From Margaritispora aquatica (lineage: Eukaryota; Ascomycota; Leotiomycetes; Helotiales; Discinellaceae), in contig VJWN01000028.1 in the NCBI GenBank assembly GCA_007644065.1, positions 124,001 to 188,000 on the forward strand: a stretch of 64,000 nt of DNA. The letters run 5' to 3'. A program made the position numbers and the translations under genes. This document shows positions 23,811-34,313 of this stretch, in pieces. Position 1 is the first letter of the stretch. Each line of letters starts with the position of its first letter. A model generated the notes under the pieces. It did not search any database. It saw nothing but the letters and a program-made list of their open reading frames with translations, and was not told the DNA's origin.

Positions 23811-25132
23811 TCAGAACTTGGCTAAAGTATAGACCATAGGCGAGTCGCTCCTAGAACACCCAAATTTGGTCCATATTATATTATCTACAATTTTCCGGGA
23901 GTTCTCGGTCAACAAACCAAATATAGGAGCACCACGATGAGCCATAGCACTACTCGTTTGGCCGGTGACCAAGCGAGCCTTGACATCTTGGCAGAGAATC
24001 GCAAGCTTGAACTGGTCAAAAGCTGCCGCCCAGCTGAAGTCGGCGCGGGGATCCCAGTCGACATGATTTTCGTACCACTCAAGGACCTTCTCGACGTTCG
24101 GCAAGCCCGGTGCGGTGAGATCACAGAAGCCCAAGCTATCTCGTGGAGGATCACCGACACTCGAACATACATGTTGACAAAGCAAGTGTGCAAGGTCGGA
24201 AATAGGATTTCCGAAAGACGCCATTTCCCAGCTGCGTGTTTCAGCGGGTTAGTTTTGTTGAACTATATGGAATCGGTGTGGGAAAAAGAACGTACTCTAT
24301 CTAAGACCCCAATAACTCGTGGTTCCGTTTTGTGAAATACGAGATTGTCCATCTTGAAGTCCCCATGAACTAACGATATTCTTTCTTTTGGGGAATGAAG
24401 CCCTTGGTTAAAGAACCACAGTAAGTTATCAGAATACGGAACCGATCCTACTGGGTGACGTGTGACCGGATCCTTCATTTTCGCTTGAGCGGCAGTAACA
24501 TGACCAAGAAGTTGCAGTTGTCGTTGATAATACTGCCTACCATCACCAAGCTCGCCGAGTGAAAATGAAGATACATCGAGTAAATGAATTTTTGCTAGAA
24601 CATTCACAGCATCCGTCCACCTGATCACAGTTAGCATAGATTGCTGAGGAGGTACATGGCGCTGCTATGGAGGGTTTACATTTCATGTCTTTCTCCAGCA
24701 GTAGCACCCCGCATATCAGCACCCTCGAATATCCTGCCATCCAGATATTCCATAATATAAAACGGTGTTCCCAGTATACTCTCATCTAAGAAAAGTTGGT
24801 GAACCCTCGGCACAGGAACACCACTAGTCTGCAAAGATTTTAGGATCATATACTCTCGTTCAATCCAATGAAATTTCTTAGAGGCCAACTTCATTAGAGG
24901 CTTCTTTCGAAGCACAAACTTGGCTCCATCTCGGGTGATGAGTAGGTAGGTAGGATTCGATTGTCCAAACGTGAACTTGATACAGTGCTCGTCAGCATTT
25001 CTCACATTACAGCGATCGAACTATACGAACCTGTTGTATATCTGATAATGGCGTCAAAATCTCCGGAAACGTACTGGATATCCATGTCTCCAGACTCTTG
25101 GTGTCGATGACCTGTCTGATTTTGCTGGTCAT
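23811..25132 (-). pseudogene. Aminoglycoside-phosphotransferase-family (APH) kinase, frame broken at a splice donor
   Basis: Resembles the APH-type kinase domain found in fungal ACAD10/11-like and stand-alone proteins. Exons 25132-25031, 24975-24680 and 24620-24296 join cleanly: FTFGQSNPTYLL, the FVLRKKP lysine, REYMILKSLQ, and the catalytic HGDFKMDNLVFH with VIGVLD, the metal-binding Asp. The family then continues DWE..., and that continuation (WEMASFGNPISDLAHLLC) is present from 24231, but one frame off. The exon reads TTAGATAGA before gtacgt; without one TAGA unit the Asp codon would close correctly with the C at 24231. A 4-bp tandem duplication at the exon end therefore shifts the frame and truncates the last third. 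It could be a sequencing artefact, but neighbouring genes are also broken. Confidence 0.75.
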
Positions 25133-26458
25133 GATCTCGAGCCGAGTGACTGGCGATGGATTTTGAGGATTGATTACAAATATATATTTAATTGACGATA
25201 CAAAGATGTTTCTTGCACATAATCATTCAACTCCTCCGTCTGGGGTAATTATCATACTCAAATTTGACAAACTTTGCTTGACAAGATAGAGCATGAGGTC
25301 TCCGGAAACTCATTTTCAGTTGAGCGAGATATATGCGTCCACAAATGTAACCTTCAACAGGCATCTTATCTCACCTTTCGGCCTCCTCTCCGATATCCAA
25401 ACATCGATTATGGTAATTCTTCTATTCCAGAAGACCAGCATGTCTCGGACACTAGCAAAGATGACTCCTGCAACAAGAGTCGAGATCTCAATCCTTGTCC
25501 TTCATTGTAAAGATATGAACTGGTGATACGAACCTAGTCATCTAAGAGTCTCTAGATCAGCTAGTCATGAGTAGTGGACATGAACGCAATCAAGCACGCC
25601 AAAATCAATTTTTGAGAGTGCTAAGTACGAATGTCAGAAAGGTGGGTGTGAGTCGATGGTTGAAGCTGCTGGTACACATTTCCCCTCTAATCAAAGTGCA
25701 TCCTCATACGACGTTTTAACTTCTCTTTTAAGAGGATCCAAACTTTTCAGGGCCAGTACTTGCTTACAATCGTCCAATTTCAACGTCAAATTCAATTTTT
25801 ACTTCTAGTGATGGGAAATGTGGATATCGGATTCCGAATTAAACTTCTGATCGGGCACCGGCGCGGAAACAAGCCCTACTTGGCACCAGCTCGTCTCACT
25901 CCAGCTTTTAGGTAGATTTTAGAATGCCCGTGCTCATGTTTTTTCGTGGGTTTAAGTTCGAGAGAAACGTAATATCTATGAATACTAACTAGCAAACTCA
26001 TTAACAATATCTCTAGACGCGTAGACAACACAAAATCGCCATCGGCTACACGATTCACCGAATCAAGTTGATTGTGCTAGGGTATGTTTTGGAAACGCTT
26101 TGAGATTGCAAAATCTTCAACACCCTCGTCGTCGGTGAAGATAATAAAAGGCAATTACAGAGTAGCCGAAACGAAAGGTGAAGGCTTCTGGTTGCGCTGA
26201 CTATGACGCTCCCCACTACAGGTTGTAAGATGACACAAGGGTTTTAACTTGAAGAAAAATGAAAGTATAGTAATCAGCCTTCCACCTTGCTTAATGTCTC
26301 ATTCTGTTAGCATATCTGCCACCACAGTCGCATGGTCTTAAGTTTTTATTGAAGTCATAAATTATATATGAGGCATATCCAAAAAAAAAGCAAAATACTT
26401 TGGAATCCGTTAACAAGCTTAGTATCTCGCAGCCTGTTCGACAAACACAAGGCTCACA
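25133..26458. other. Gene-poor stretch
   Basis: Only short overlapping ORFs with no recognisable family. It sits inside the decayed block and may contain fully eroded sequence. Confidence 0.45.
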
Positions 26459-27008
26459 ATGGAAACTACAACTAAGCCATCACCTACGGAACAGAAGTCG
26501 TCTTCCGTGGGGTATATTCAAAGAGATTTCGAATCCCAAGCTTCCAATTCTCAATACGGATCAGAATTGATAAAACCGCTCTCAATTGTGCTTGCCACCA
26601 AAGGTCCAACGCCAAGGTCAATTTTGTCATTCACAGTCGAATCGATCTCATAAGCTCCATGGTTCATGTATCAATGCAATATTTCAATGGAGCACGCTAA
26701 TTACATTGAGTCTGGTCACTGGAAGCAATAGTTGGGGTCCGGGAGCTGTTGGAGCTGGCAGGAGTATGATGGTGACTTACCTGAAACCTGTCGAGAAAGG
26801 TGATGGAGTATGGGTCAAATGTGAAGTGATATCAATTAGAAAGCAAATGTGTAAGTGGTGTACATTGTGTAATAGAGTTTATGTAACTGATTTTGTGCAA
26901 TAGGTTTCATCAAAGGAACTATGACTAAGAAAATCGGACGGTGCGCTGGTCGCTGTTTGTGAGCATGAAAGAGTGAATATTACACATGATACTGGTTCTA
27001 AATTGTAA
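26459..27008 (+). pseudogene. 4HBT-type acyl-CoA thioesterase pseudogene
   Basis: Starts at an ATG at 26459. The first frame carries about 65 residues ending GPTPRSILSFTVES. The homology then shifts frame (about 26640-26652) to HKLHGSCINAIFQ, the LHGGC/S active-site helix start of hotdog thioesterases, and on to VTYLKPVEKGDGVWVKCEV. An intron at 26851-26903 (gtaagt, aatag) leads to FIKGTMTKK. A further frame break near 26936-26942 is needed to reach ALVAVCEHERVN and the stop at 27008. Hotdog thioesterases hydrolyse acyl-CoA esters. Two indels in a small gene mean it is unlikely to be functional. Confidence 0.7.
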
Positions 27009-27912
27009 TCTCAACTAAAGGCCCTGATTGGCAGCACAATACAAATCACATTTCTGATGAGAGCTCTCTTGAACTTACTGCCCTGGCATGAAACTATGAG
27101 TTTCTAGTGATCTTTATCAATCTTCATGAGAGCTAAGGCCTTGTAGAGTTTGTACGAGCAATCGGACCGACGAGATCAAAGATTGGATACCTTGACCTAT
27201 TTGAATCCTAACCACCTCGGTTCGTACGCCTGAGTCAGTCCAACACATTAATAAAGAAATGGTGATGTGTGACTTGGATGTATGTCATGGACAATCTAGT
27301 GTCCGGAGTAGGCGATAATACGTACAAGGATGTTTCCAGTTGCCAATACGGTGTAGCAGTCAATATCATCTCGCTAAGCCAAAGGACACGCGAGCTTCTG
27401 CAGTTGAAGCTCCGTCAAGTAAGAACCAACTCAAATTAGTTAGTTTAGAGTTAAAAAACCCCCCCCCTACGCTGCTCCGAAATTTTAAGCATGGTTCAGC
27501 TTCGGCGCGGGACAAACTACGAGTCTTCATCACAGAATCGTCCCCATCTCCACTTAATAAATTCTCGGCTAACTGTCCCCTATTTTTTAACTACCGTCTG
27601 TTTCGATTGCACATCAGGAATTTGACGAATTTCCTGATAACCAGAATTAAAGTTCGCTTGGCAAAAATTGTCGAGCAGCCGTTTTCAATCTTAGGAATAA
27701 GCATTTCGAAATCCTGCGCGGAAAGCAATTCTGGTCTCATCCGTGTCGCCTTCTCCTACTAAACAAGAGTCGACACCGAAGCGGTTTTCGAAATCGACAC
27801 GCGAGTTGTCGAAGCCCAACAAGAACATAGTCCTTTAGCTCTTCTCTATCTTCCGAGGCTGTTTGCTCCTTCATACACTTACAGGCAATACCAAACTCCT
27901 ACTTTCAACTAG
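27009..27912. other. Gene-free stretch, former promoter of the MFS pseudogene
   Basis: No supported gene. It includes a C-run at 27461-27467. At about 27614-27637 there is a near-palindrome, TCAGGAA then TTCCTGA about 10 bp apart, of the size of a dimeric transcription-factor site. The 140-codon open frame across 27340-27762 has no domain. Confidence 0.45.
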
Positions 27913-29597
27913 ATGGACGACAAATCAATCACATCTGCTGAGGAAGTGAGGAAGAGCCTCCAAGCCATACTTCCTCACAATTCGAATTGGAAGCAAAACT
28001 CGATCCAGAGACAAAACAACCAGTCAATATCCAGAGAGATGATATCCCTCTCTCAAACTTGGAGCTGGGAATTGTAGGGTGGGAATCGCAAGACGATCCT
28101 ACGATGCCTCTGAACTTCCCACCTGGCAAAAAATGGCTGCTCATTGGTCTCCTCGCAGTCTTAGAATTTACCACGCCCCTCGCATCGTCCATATTCGCAC
28201 CCGCACTCCTGAAGATGCAAGCTGATTTCAACAACACCTCCCACGTCCTCGGTCCTATGGTTGTTACCATTTTCCTTCTTGTTTTCGTCGTTGGGCCGCT
28301 TATTCTTGCTCCTCTGGGTGAGATATACGGACGTCGACCAGTTCTCGCTGTTTCAAATGTCATCTTCGTTTCCTTTCAGATTGGGCGTGCTCTTGCGGCT
28401 AATATTGGATGTTTGGTTGCGTTCCGCTTCTTAGCCGGAATTGGTGGTAGTGGCTGTTTGGCAGTGGGGGGTGGTGTCATCGCGGATTTGTTTGAGCCAC
28501 ATCAGCGTGGAATGGCGACCTCCTTATACAGTCTCGGCCCAGTCCTTGGCCCTACTGGTTAGTTAGTCCTCACTTATATCCTCTCATTCTCATAGCTTCC
28601 ATAAAAGTCGCTTGTTGTATTGACCTTCTCTTAGTTGGCCCTCTCATGGGTGGATTCGTGTCCCAGCGACTTGGCTGGCGATGGGTTTTTTGGATCCTTC
28701 TTATGGCCTCAGGAACCATAACATTCATCAACTTCATCTGCTTCACTGAAACCAATCCTCACGTCCTGATACGCAAGAGGACAGCTCAAGTCTCTCATCA
28801 ACTCAAGCGAAGCGACCTAGTCAGCATTTATGAGCGTGGCGCCAAATTGAGTCACCAAGCAGTTCTTGTGAACGGAATTAAACGACCCTTGAAATTGCTC
28901 TTTTACAGCCCAGTGGTGTTCATCCTCTCGCTCTACGTAGCTGTCTGCTATGGTTTGTCGTTCCTGCTTTCACGACTTTGACTGGTGTGCTGCAGAATAA
29001 GTATGGCTAGAGTACAGAAATTTGTGGTGTCGCTTACCTGTCTATTGGAATCGGGTTCATTCTTGGACTCGCTGTAGTGGCAAAGGTGTCTGATTCAACT
29101 TGTTTGCGTCTAGCGGCCAAAAATGGAGGCATTCTAGAGCCAGAAAGTAAGCTGCCTTCCCAAACTCCGTAATTTGACTTTCAAAACAAAGCTAACACCT
29201 ACGCAGTGCGACTCTCAGCCTGCGTAATCTTCGCCCTCTTCGTCCCCCTCAGCTTCTTCTGGTACGGCTGGGCCGCCTCCACCACTGCATTCTGGTTCGT
29301 GACCCTATAGGCTTTGTCCCATTTGGGTTTGGCATGGCTGGTTCGTTCATCCAAGCCCAGACGTATCTGATCGACTGTTATCCAACCTATGCTGCCAGCG
29401 CTCTCGCTGGGATGACGACGCTGAGAAGTCTTTTTGGTGCTTTGCTTGCTTTGGTTGGACCTAGCATGAACGATCGTCTTGGTGTTGGGTGGGGAAGCAG
29501 TGTGCTGGGATTCTTGACGTTGGCTGTTATTCCGGCTACGGTGGTGGTTTTGCGGTATGGAAAGAGATTGAGGCAGAGATATGTTGTTGATTTATAG
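27913..29597 (+). pseudogene. MFS (drug:H+ antiporter-like) transporter pseudogene
   Basis: Twelve-helix MFS protein by content. It has the cytoplasmic N-terminus, PLASSIFAPALLKMQADF (helix 1), GPLILAPLGEIYGRRPVL (the loop 2-3 signature), LGPVLGPT (the motif-C region), a second half with GIGFILGLAVVAK, and a C-terminal part GSFIQAQTYLIDCYPTYAAS. Introns at 28558-28634 and 29147-29216 splice normally. Damage: the ATG at 27913 is in a different frame from the body (break near 27938-27950); a one-base frame break lies at about 28961-28972; a Trp codon is replaced by TAG at 29008-29010; another frame break lies at about 29301-29310. These are too many to be splice-model mistakes. Confidence 0.8.
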
Positions 29598-30303
29598 ATC
29601 ACAACCCGAGGCAATGATTATACCGCTGGTTGGAAGACCTCTTGTATCAAGAGGGAAGTGCGACGTACTAACAAAATAAGCCATGCTTAGAGGATATATA
29701 GATATTTTTAAGATGCTTAGGGAGAAACAAAAAGAGAGAACATGTTCATGAAAGAAAAAAGAGATTCAGGTTGAACTAACTCATCGAAATTCTCCATCAA
29801 GATATCATTCTATCATTACGTGTATGCTCAGTATTGTGGTGTATGTAGGGCATGGGAGAATAGAAATTCTTGAAAACTTTTATGGCTGTTATCTCTTGCT
29901 TTGCTTCATACACAACGCTGATTTCAGGAAATTGCAATTATTTGAGGACATCAAAGGTTACGCGTGTTTGAGAGCCTCACGAAACTGCCAATGTCTGATT
30001 CCATGGTATGCAGCTGGAGCAATTAAAAGCTTGAGGAGAAGACTGATATGGATGCCATTCAATTCGGCAAGCAGTAACTGGTCACTATTAAGTTGGTGGA
30101 GAATTTTGCCGCCGATCAGAGATGCAAGCCAAACCCTCCTTCATGAGATCGGCGCTCTCAAAGGCTCATTTTGTTACCAAGTCTCCTCAAAGGACGCTCT
30201 TTCCCTTCTCTGAACCCCACAGCATAGCAACGACCACTGCTGTCGAACCAGCAGATATTGCTAACTAACGCAAAGTTAGCACCACCAAACATGAACAAGC
30301 CAT
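29598..30303. other. Intergenic, no supported gene
   Basis: A 129-codon open frame at 29824-30213 (+) begins with an ATG but shows no domain, signal or homologous motif that I can name. I treat the stretch as non-coding. Confidence 0.5.
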
Positions 30304-31416
30304 CTATCTTACCCCAATCAGCTTCCACCGGGCCCAAATTTTCTTCATCTGCGATTCGTGCTGGATGCTGTTCTGAGTTGGATTGAACGCACTGGATGAT
30401 TTTATTGCTGTAGCGTCTTTATCTTTGCTATGCTTCAAGGCTCGAAAGCGGCGCGATCTAAGTTCTGGGGCTGAAGCTGAAGCTCGAACTGTTCGAGCTG
30501 TGCTGGGTATAAATAGATTTTCATCATTCTCGGGTGAGCCATCGGAGCCTCCAATGTACTCATCCGTAGACGGGCTCGGGGTGTTCTTAGTACACATTCT
30601 CAAATTCACTTCTCTTAAGAGATGGATATGTGACATGAACTTCGATGCTTCATCATCCGAGCTATAGCTAACATCAAGAGTTCCGCCATTAAGTGAGGAA
30701 GGGGCTCTTGGTAACGGCTGCAAATGTGAGAGATCAAAATTGGTGATGCTTAGCAGTTGATATAGCTCGATGGGATGTATCGCAGATACCGTCGCTCTGG
30801 AGGTGTTATCGTCGCTTGTCGGTAGGTCTGGAATCTCGCCGAAGATCTCTCCAGGAACATTAGTATCATGCATGCCACTTTCAACGATATCCTCGTGCTT
30901 ATTTCCACCCCCACCACCTCTATGGATATCCTCTTCCACTCTCTCTGACACTTGCTGCATCCGTTTCGACTTCCTGGCTATCTTCTTCGCGATTTGATTG
31001 TTATTAACGTTGGAACTGGCGGCTAAGGTATGAAGCGAAGGGAGGTTTTGATATAGATCCAGTTCAACCAAGAAGCTGGTGGCTGAACGATTACTGGATT
31101 TTGCATCTCGGTTCTCGAAAAATTCCATCGCAATTTCGGCTTTGTCTTTGTCTTCAGATCCATTCTCTACGCCTGAATGTGTAGACTCAAAGTCGACCTC
31201 TTCCTGACGGAAGTTGCTATCAAGAGGACGATGGTTAACTGCTTCGCAATTTATAAAGATTTCCTCGACCGCGATTGGCGCGACCGAACTCTCCAATAGA
31301 GACGTAGTAGAAAGCGGAGTATCGTTGGTGGTGGTTGCGGATGAGTCGTGGCATTCGCTGGTGGCATCGGGTTCAGCCTTTGGTGGAGACTTAAAGAAAA
31401 GCTGGCGGAACTTCAT
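30304..31416 (-). CDS. Hypothetical Ser/Asp-rich protein
   Basis: One uninterrupted frame of 370 residues from an ATG at 31416. No known domain is recognised. The protein is rich in Ser, Asp, Glu and Asn, hence probably largely disordered. A Lys/Arg patch (KKIARKSKRMQQ) at about residue 145 and a basic C-terminus (SRRFRALKHSK, KKIWARWKLIGVR) could serve as nuclear localisation or membrane-contact signals. A poly-Gly run follows the first patch (HRGGGGGNKH). No signal peptide or membrane helix. The length of the open frame and its biased composition support a real gene; the function is unknown. Confidence 0.6.
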   Translation of the reverse strand: MKFRQLFFKSPPKAEPDATSECHDSSATTTNDTPLSTTSLLESSVAPIAVEEIFINCEAVNHRPLDSNFRQEEVDFESTHSGVENGSEDKDKAEIAMEFFENRDAKSSNRSATSFLVELDLYQNLPSLHTLAASSNVNNNQIAKKIARKSKRMQQVSERVEEDIHRGGGGGNKHEDIVESGMHDTNVPGEIFGEIPDLPTSDDNTSRATVSAIHPIELYQLLSITNFDLSHLQPLPRAPSSLNGGTLDVSYSSDDEASKFMSHIHLLREVNLRMCTKNTPSPSTDEYIGGSDGSPENDENLFIPSTARTVRASASAPELRSRRFRALKHSKDKDATAIKSSSAFNPTQNSIQHESQMKKIWARWKLIGVR

Positions 31417-31928
31417 TTTGGCTGTATCTTAATGCCTTCAGTCTGCGCTGTAATTTTTATATCTCTGGGAGAGCTGAGTGTTTTCAACGCTGTATTTGAT
31501 GTTGGCCAAAAAAATGTTAACGAAGAAATATGTATTATTATCTTAAGCCTGTGAAGAAGAAATTAAATTTTCTAATCATCTCAGGGTGTCACAGAAGGCG
31601 TAGAACTTTTGAATGATCACAACTTGCTGTATAGAGTCATAGCTTACACAGCCTTTGGTGGTGTAGGACAGCGCGGATGCGTCGAGTCAATCAAACAACA
31701 ACTAACATACATACATGTCGTGGAATAAAGCACTTGCTATTCTATCTACATCTAACATCAAGGCAGTGCTCGCAACATCGACTGAAAACAAGAAGGAGAG
31801 CTGAGATCTAGTCACTTGACGGTCTGAACACAATAATGCTGAATATGTCCTCAGTATCCATGGTGATGTTCATATCAATGGAATGACTTTTTCCACATCA
31901 ACCATAGAGCAGGTCTACGCCAGTCCCC
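31417..31928. other. Intergenic, no gene seen
   Basis: Promoter of the Ser/Asp-rich gene and 3' flank of the CoA-binding gene. Confidence 0.6.
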
Positions 31929-32471
31929 TCAAAGCTTCAGTGTCTTCCCAGCGGCTTTTGCTGCTCTCTCTCCATCAACCAAGACGCACCAACCTTCGCC
32001 ACCTCGCCCACCATCGCCAGCGACCGCAGCTTTGAACTCCTTCATCGCAAACGCCAAGATTGCGTCATCGAAGGTTCCAGGTTGTAACCAGACACCTTGA
32101 ATACCAAGCTTTTTGGCTTCTTCGAGGACTTTCATGGTAACCTTTGGAGGTGTAATGATGGAAACAGAGGTTTCGGTGGGATTTGGCAGAGCGGAGAGAT
32201 TAGGGAGAGTGTCGTAGCTTTGGATCTCGAGCGCTGGCCAAGGTGGGAAAGCTTTGATTGAGGGTGCGGAAGGGTTGATGGGGATTGCAGCGATGCCATG
32301 GTGTGTGTACCAAGTGAAGACTAACGATGGCTGTCAGCATACATTCGTGCAAGGACGAGATTTGAGAATAAACATACTCTTGTGCCCAAACTTAGCTGGG
32401 TCACTTGAAGCTCCAACGACAGCGAAATGAGGAGCAGAGAAGAATGCACGAGCTGCGGCTTCTGTTGCCAT
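31929..32471 (-). CDS. CoA-binding domain protein (YccU/succinyl-CoA ligase alpha-like fold)
   Basis: Exon 1 is 32471-32378, the intron 32377-32321 (gtatgt, gttag), and exon 2 32320-31929, for 161 residues. The N-terminal AARAFFSAPHFAVVGASSDP is the nucleotide-binding loop of the CoA_binding_2 family. KFGHKIFTWYTHHGIAAIPINP and SVSIITPPKVTMKVLEEAKKLGI follow in the standard order, then GVWLQPGTFDD, in which other family members have W-x-Q-P-G. Length matches the stand-alone bacterial and fungal members. Such proteins bind CoA or an acyl-CoA in a Rossmann fold; the reaction is not established. Intact. Confidence 0.9.
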
Positions 32472-32936
32472 TGCACCTTTGTTACTTTTACCTTTGGACC
32501 TCTGGCTTGTTTGTAATCTGGAAGTATCTACACCCCTTTATGTGCAGATAGCTGTGGAATTCCGTTTCTAATATCGCTGGTAATCGAACTAAACGTAATG
32601 GCGAAGAGACATAGGATAAGGTAAGGTAGTCAGTAGAGGACGGGAGTGCAGGCCGAGGTCGGACGAGGCTGCTTATAAAAACACCGAGGCTGACTACTGT
32701 ACCTTCAACTCATCAAGACAATTGACCTCAGTCTATGAACATTTCACACTTACCTAGCAGAATGAAATATTGAACTCTTGAATCCCTCGGAAATTCTGTT
32801 AGTTTTCTGTAATTTACTGATTCCAATTCCTAACCATTGCCGGATCTCCATCGACTTTCAGAGTGTATCACGCTGCAGCCAACAGAAGCCTATTGTTATT
32901 AGACACAACAAGCTACTCGTCGATCTTTAGGTATCA
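32472..32936. promoter_or_regulatory. Divergent promoter region
   Basis: 465 bp between divergently transcribed genes (CoA-binding protein to the left, methyltransferase to the right). No specific motif is assigned. Confidence 0.4.
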
Positions 32937-33875
32937 ATGGCTACCTTTGCGTAAGGACATTAGAGTTCATTCAATGTTTTAGGACTTACAAGATGTAGAA
33001 AAGCTGGCTTTAATGCCCTCTCGTATGCAGCGTTTAGGCCATCCTACCCTCCTGTTGTCTTCAAGACAGTACTCGCATACCATAAGGGACCATCGAATCT
33101 CCTTGTTGATCTAGGTTGCGGGCATGGGCTTATATCTCGAGAGCTGTCGCCGTCTTTTACTCGTGTAATTAGCACAGATCCATCTCCATCCATGATTACC
33201 CAAGCAATATCGACGACCTCATCTAGCCAATATCCCAACATTGAATTTAGGAAAGCCTCGGCAGAATCTCTTGACTTTGTAGAAGATGGCACTCTTGATA
33301 TGGTGGTGGCAGGGCAAGCAGCACATTGGTTTGATTATGGCAAGGTTTGGCCTGAACTGGCGAGGAAATTGAGGAGTGGAGGCACCTTAGCATTTTGGGG
33401 ATACAAAGACAACATCTTTGTGGAATATCCCAAGGCTACCAAGATATTTGACCACTATTGTTACGGTGCAGAGACTATGGGGCCCCTTTGGGAACAGCCG
33501 GGCCGAAACATCCTTCGAGATCTCTACCATGCTATAACTCCACCTGTGGAACACTTTGAGTCTGTTGAGAGGATTGAATATGAGCCCGGTACTGAAGGAC
33601 CTCAAACTGGAGCTGGAAAGCTTATGATGCACAAGAAACTGAAGCTTGGTGAAGTCGAGGGATATGTAAGGACATTCAGCAGTTATCACAACTGGATGGC
33701 CGAACACACTGAGCAGAAAGCGAAGAAAGATGGAGGAGAAGGTGACATTGTTGATGAATTGTTTGAGACGATGATCAACGCTGAGCCAGACTGGAAGAAA
33801 GCAGGCGATAATTGGAGGGATTTTGAGCTAGAAAATGAATGGGGAAGTGTCATTCTGCTTGCGAGAAAGAAGTAA
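32937..33875 (+). CDS. SAM-dependent methyltransferase, trans-aconitate methyltransferase-like
   Basis: Class I (Rossmann-fold) methyltransferase of the Tmt1/ubiE-related group. The first coding exon is only 14 nt (32937-32950); a 48-bp intron follows (gtaagg, gtag), then exon 2 is 32999-33875, giving 296 residues. LLVDLGCGHGLISREL is SAM motif I, VISTDPSPSMI is motif II, and VVAGQAAHWFDYGK is the motif IV region typical of fungal Tmt1-like proteins. The N-terminal KAGFNALSYAAFRPSYP is also conserved in this group and fixes the splice site. Substrate unknown; yeast Tmt1 methylates trans-aconitate and isopropylmalate. A Zn2Cys6 regulator lies 438 bp downstream on the same strand and might control it. 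Confidence 0.9.
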
Positions 33876-34313
33876 TGAAGATGTACCAAGCCATCACTCG
33901 GATTGATATACATTCTTATATACGAGCCGTTCGGGATTTTCCATCAAAGCCCTTGTTGCGAGAATTTCCGAGAATTTCAAGATCATGTTTGATATCGATT
34001 CGGTCGCATTCGGCTCTCCTTAAAAACACCATCTCTAATGATTGGATTTTATGAGTTGAGAATGGCAACAACATGATACTGTTAGCAGGGAGAACTTATT
34101 CATTTGACTGTCGGACTCAATTGAGCTGTCATTGGTTTGGTTTCATAATTGACTACCAGCGCAGCCTATTCCAGGAAAGGGAATCCGAGGGTTAATTCCG
34201 TGAACTAACATAACAGCCTTACTTCAATAGTGGTAGTTGGCTTCGCATTGTTGCACTAGTCATCCAGTGTCCCTTCAGATGCAGATTTCACGTATTATGC
34301 TTTCACATACATT
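33876..34313. other. Intergenic between methyltransferase and regulator
   Basis: No gene seen; contains the promoter of the Zn2Cys6 regulator. Confidence 0.55.

Noticed and set aside
27340..27762. 140-codon open frame before the MFS pseudogene
   Set aside because: Lys/Pro/Ser-rich with no domain; it covers a C-run and promoter-like DNA.
29824..30213. 129-codon open frame with ATG
   Set aside because: No recognisable motif, and it lies in the flank of a pseudogene; kept only as a note in the intergenic entry.
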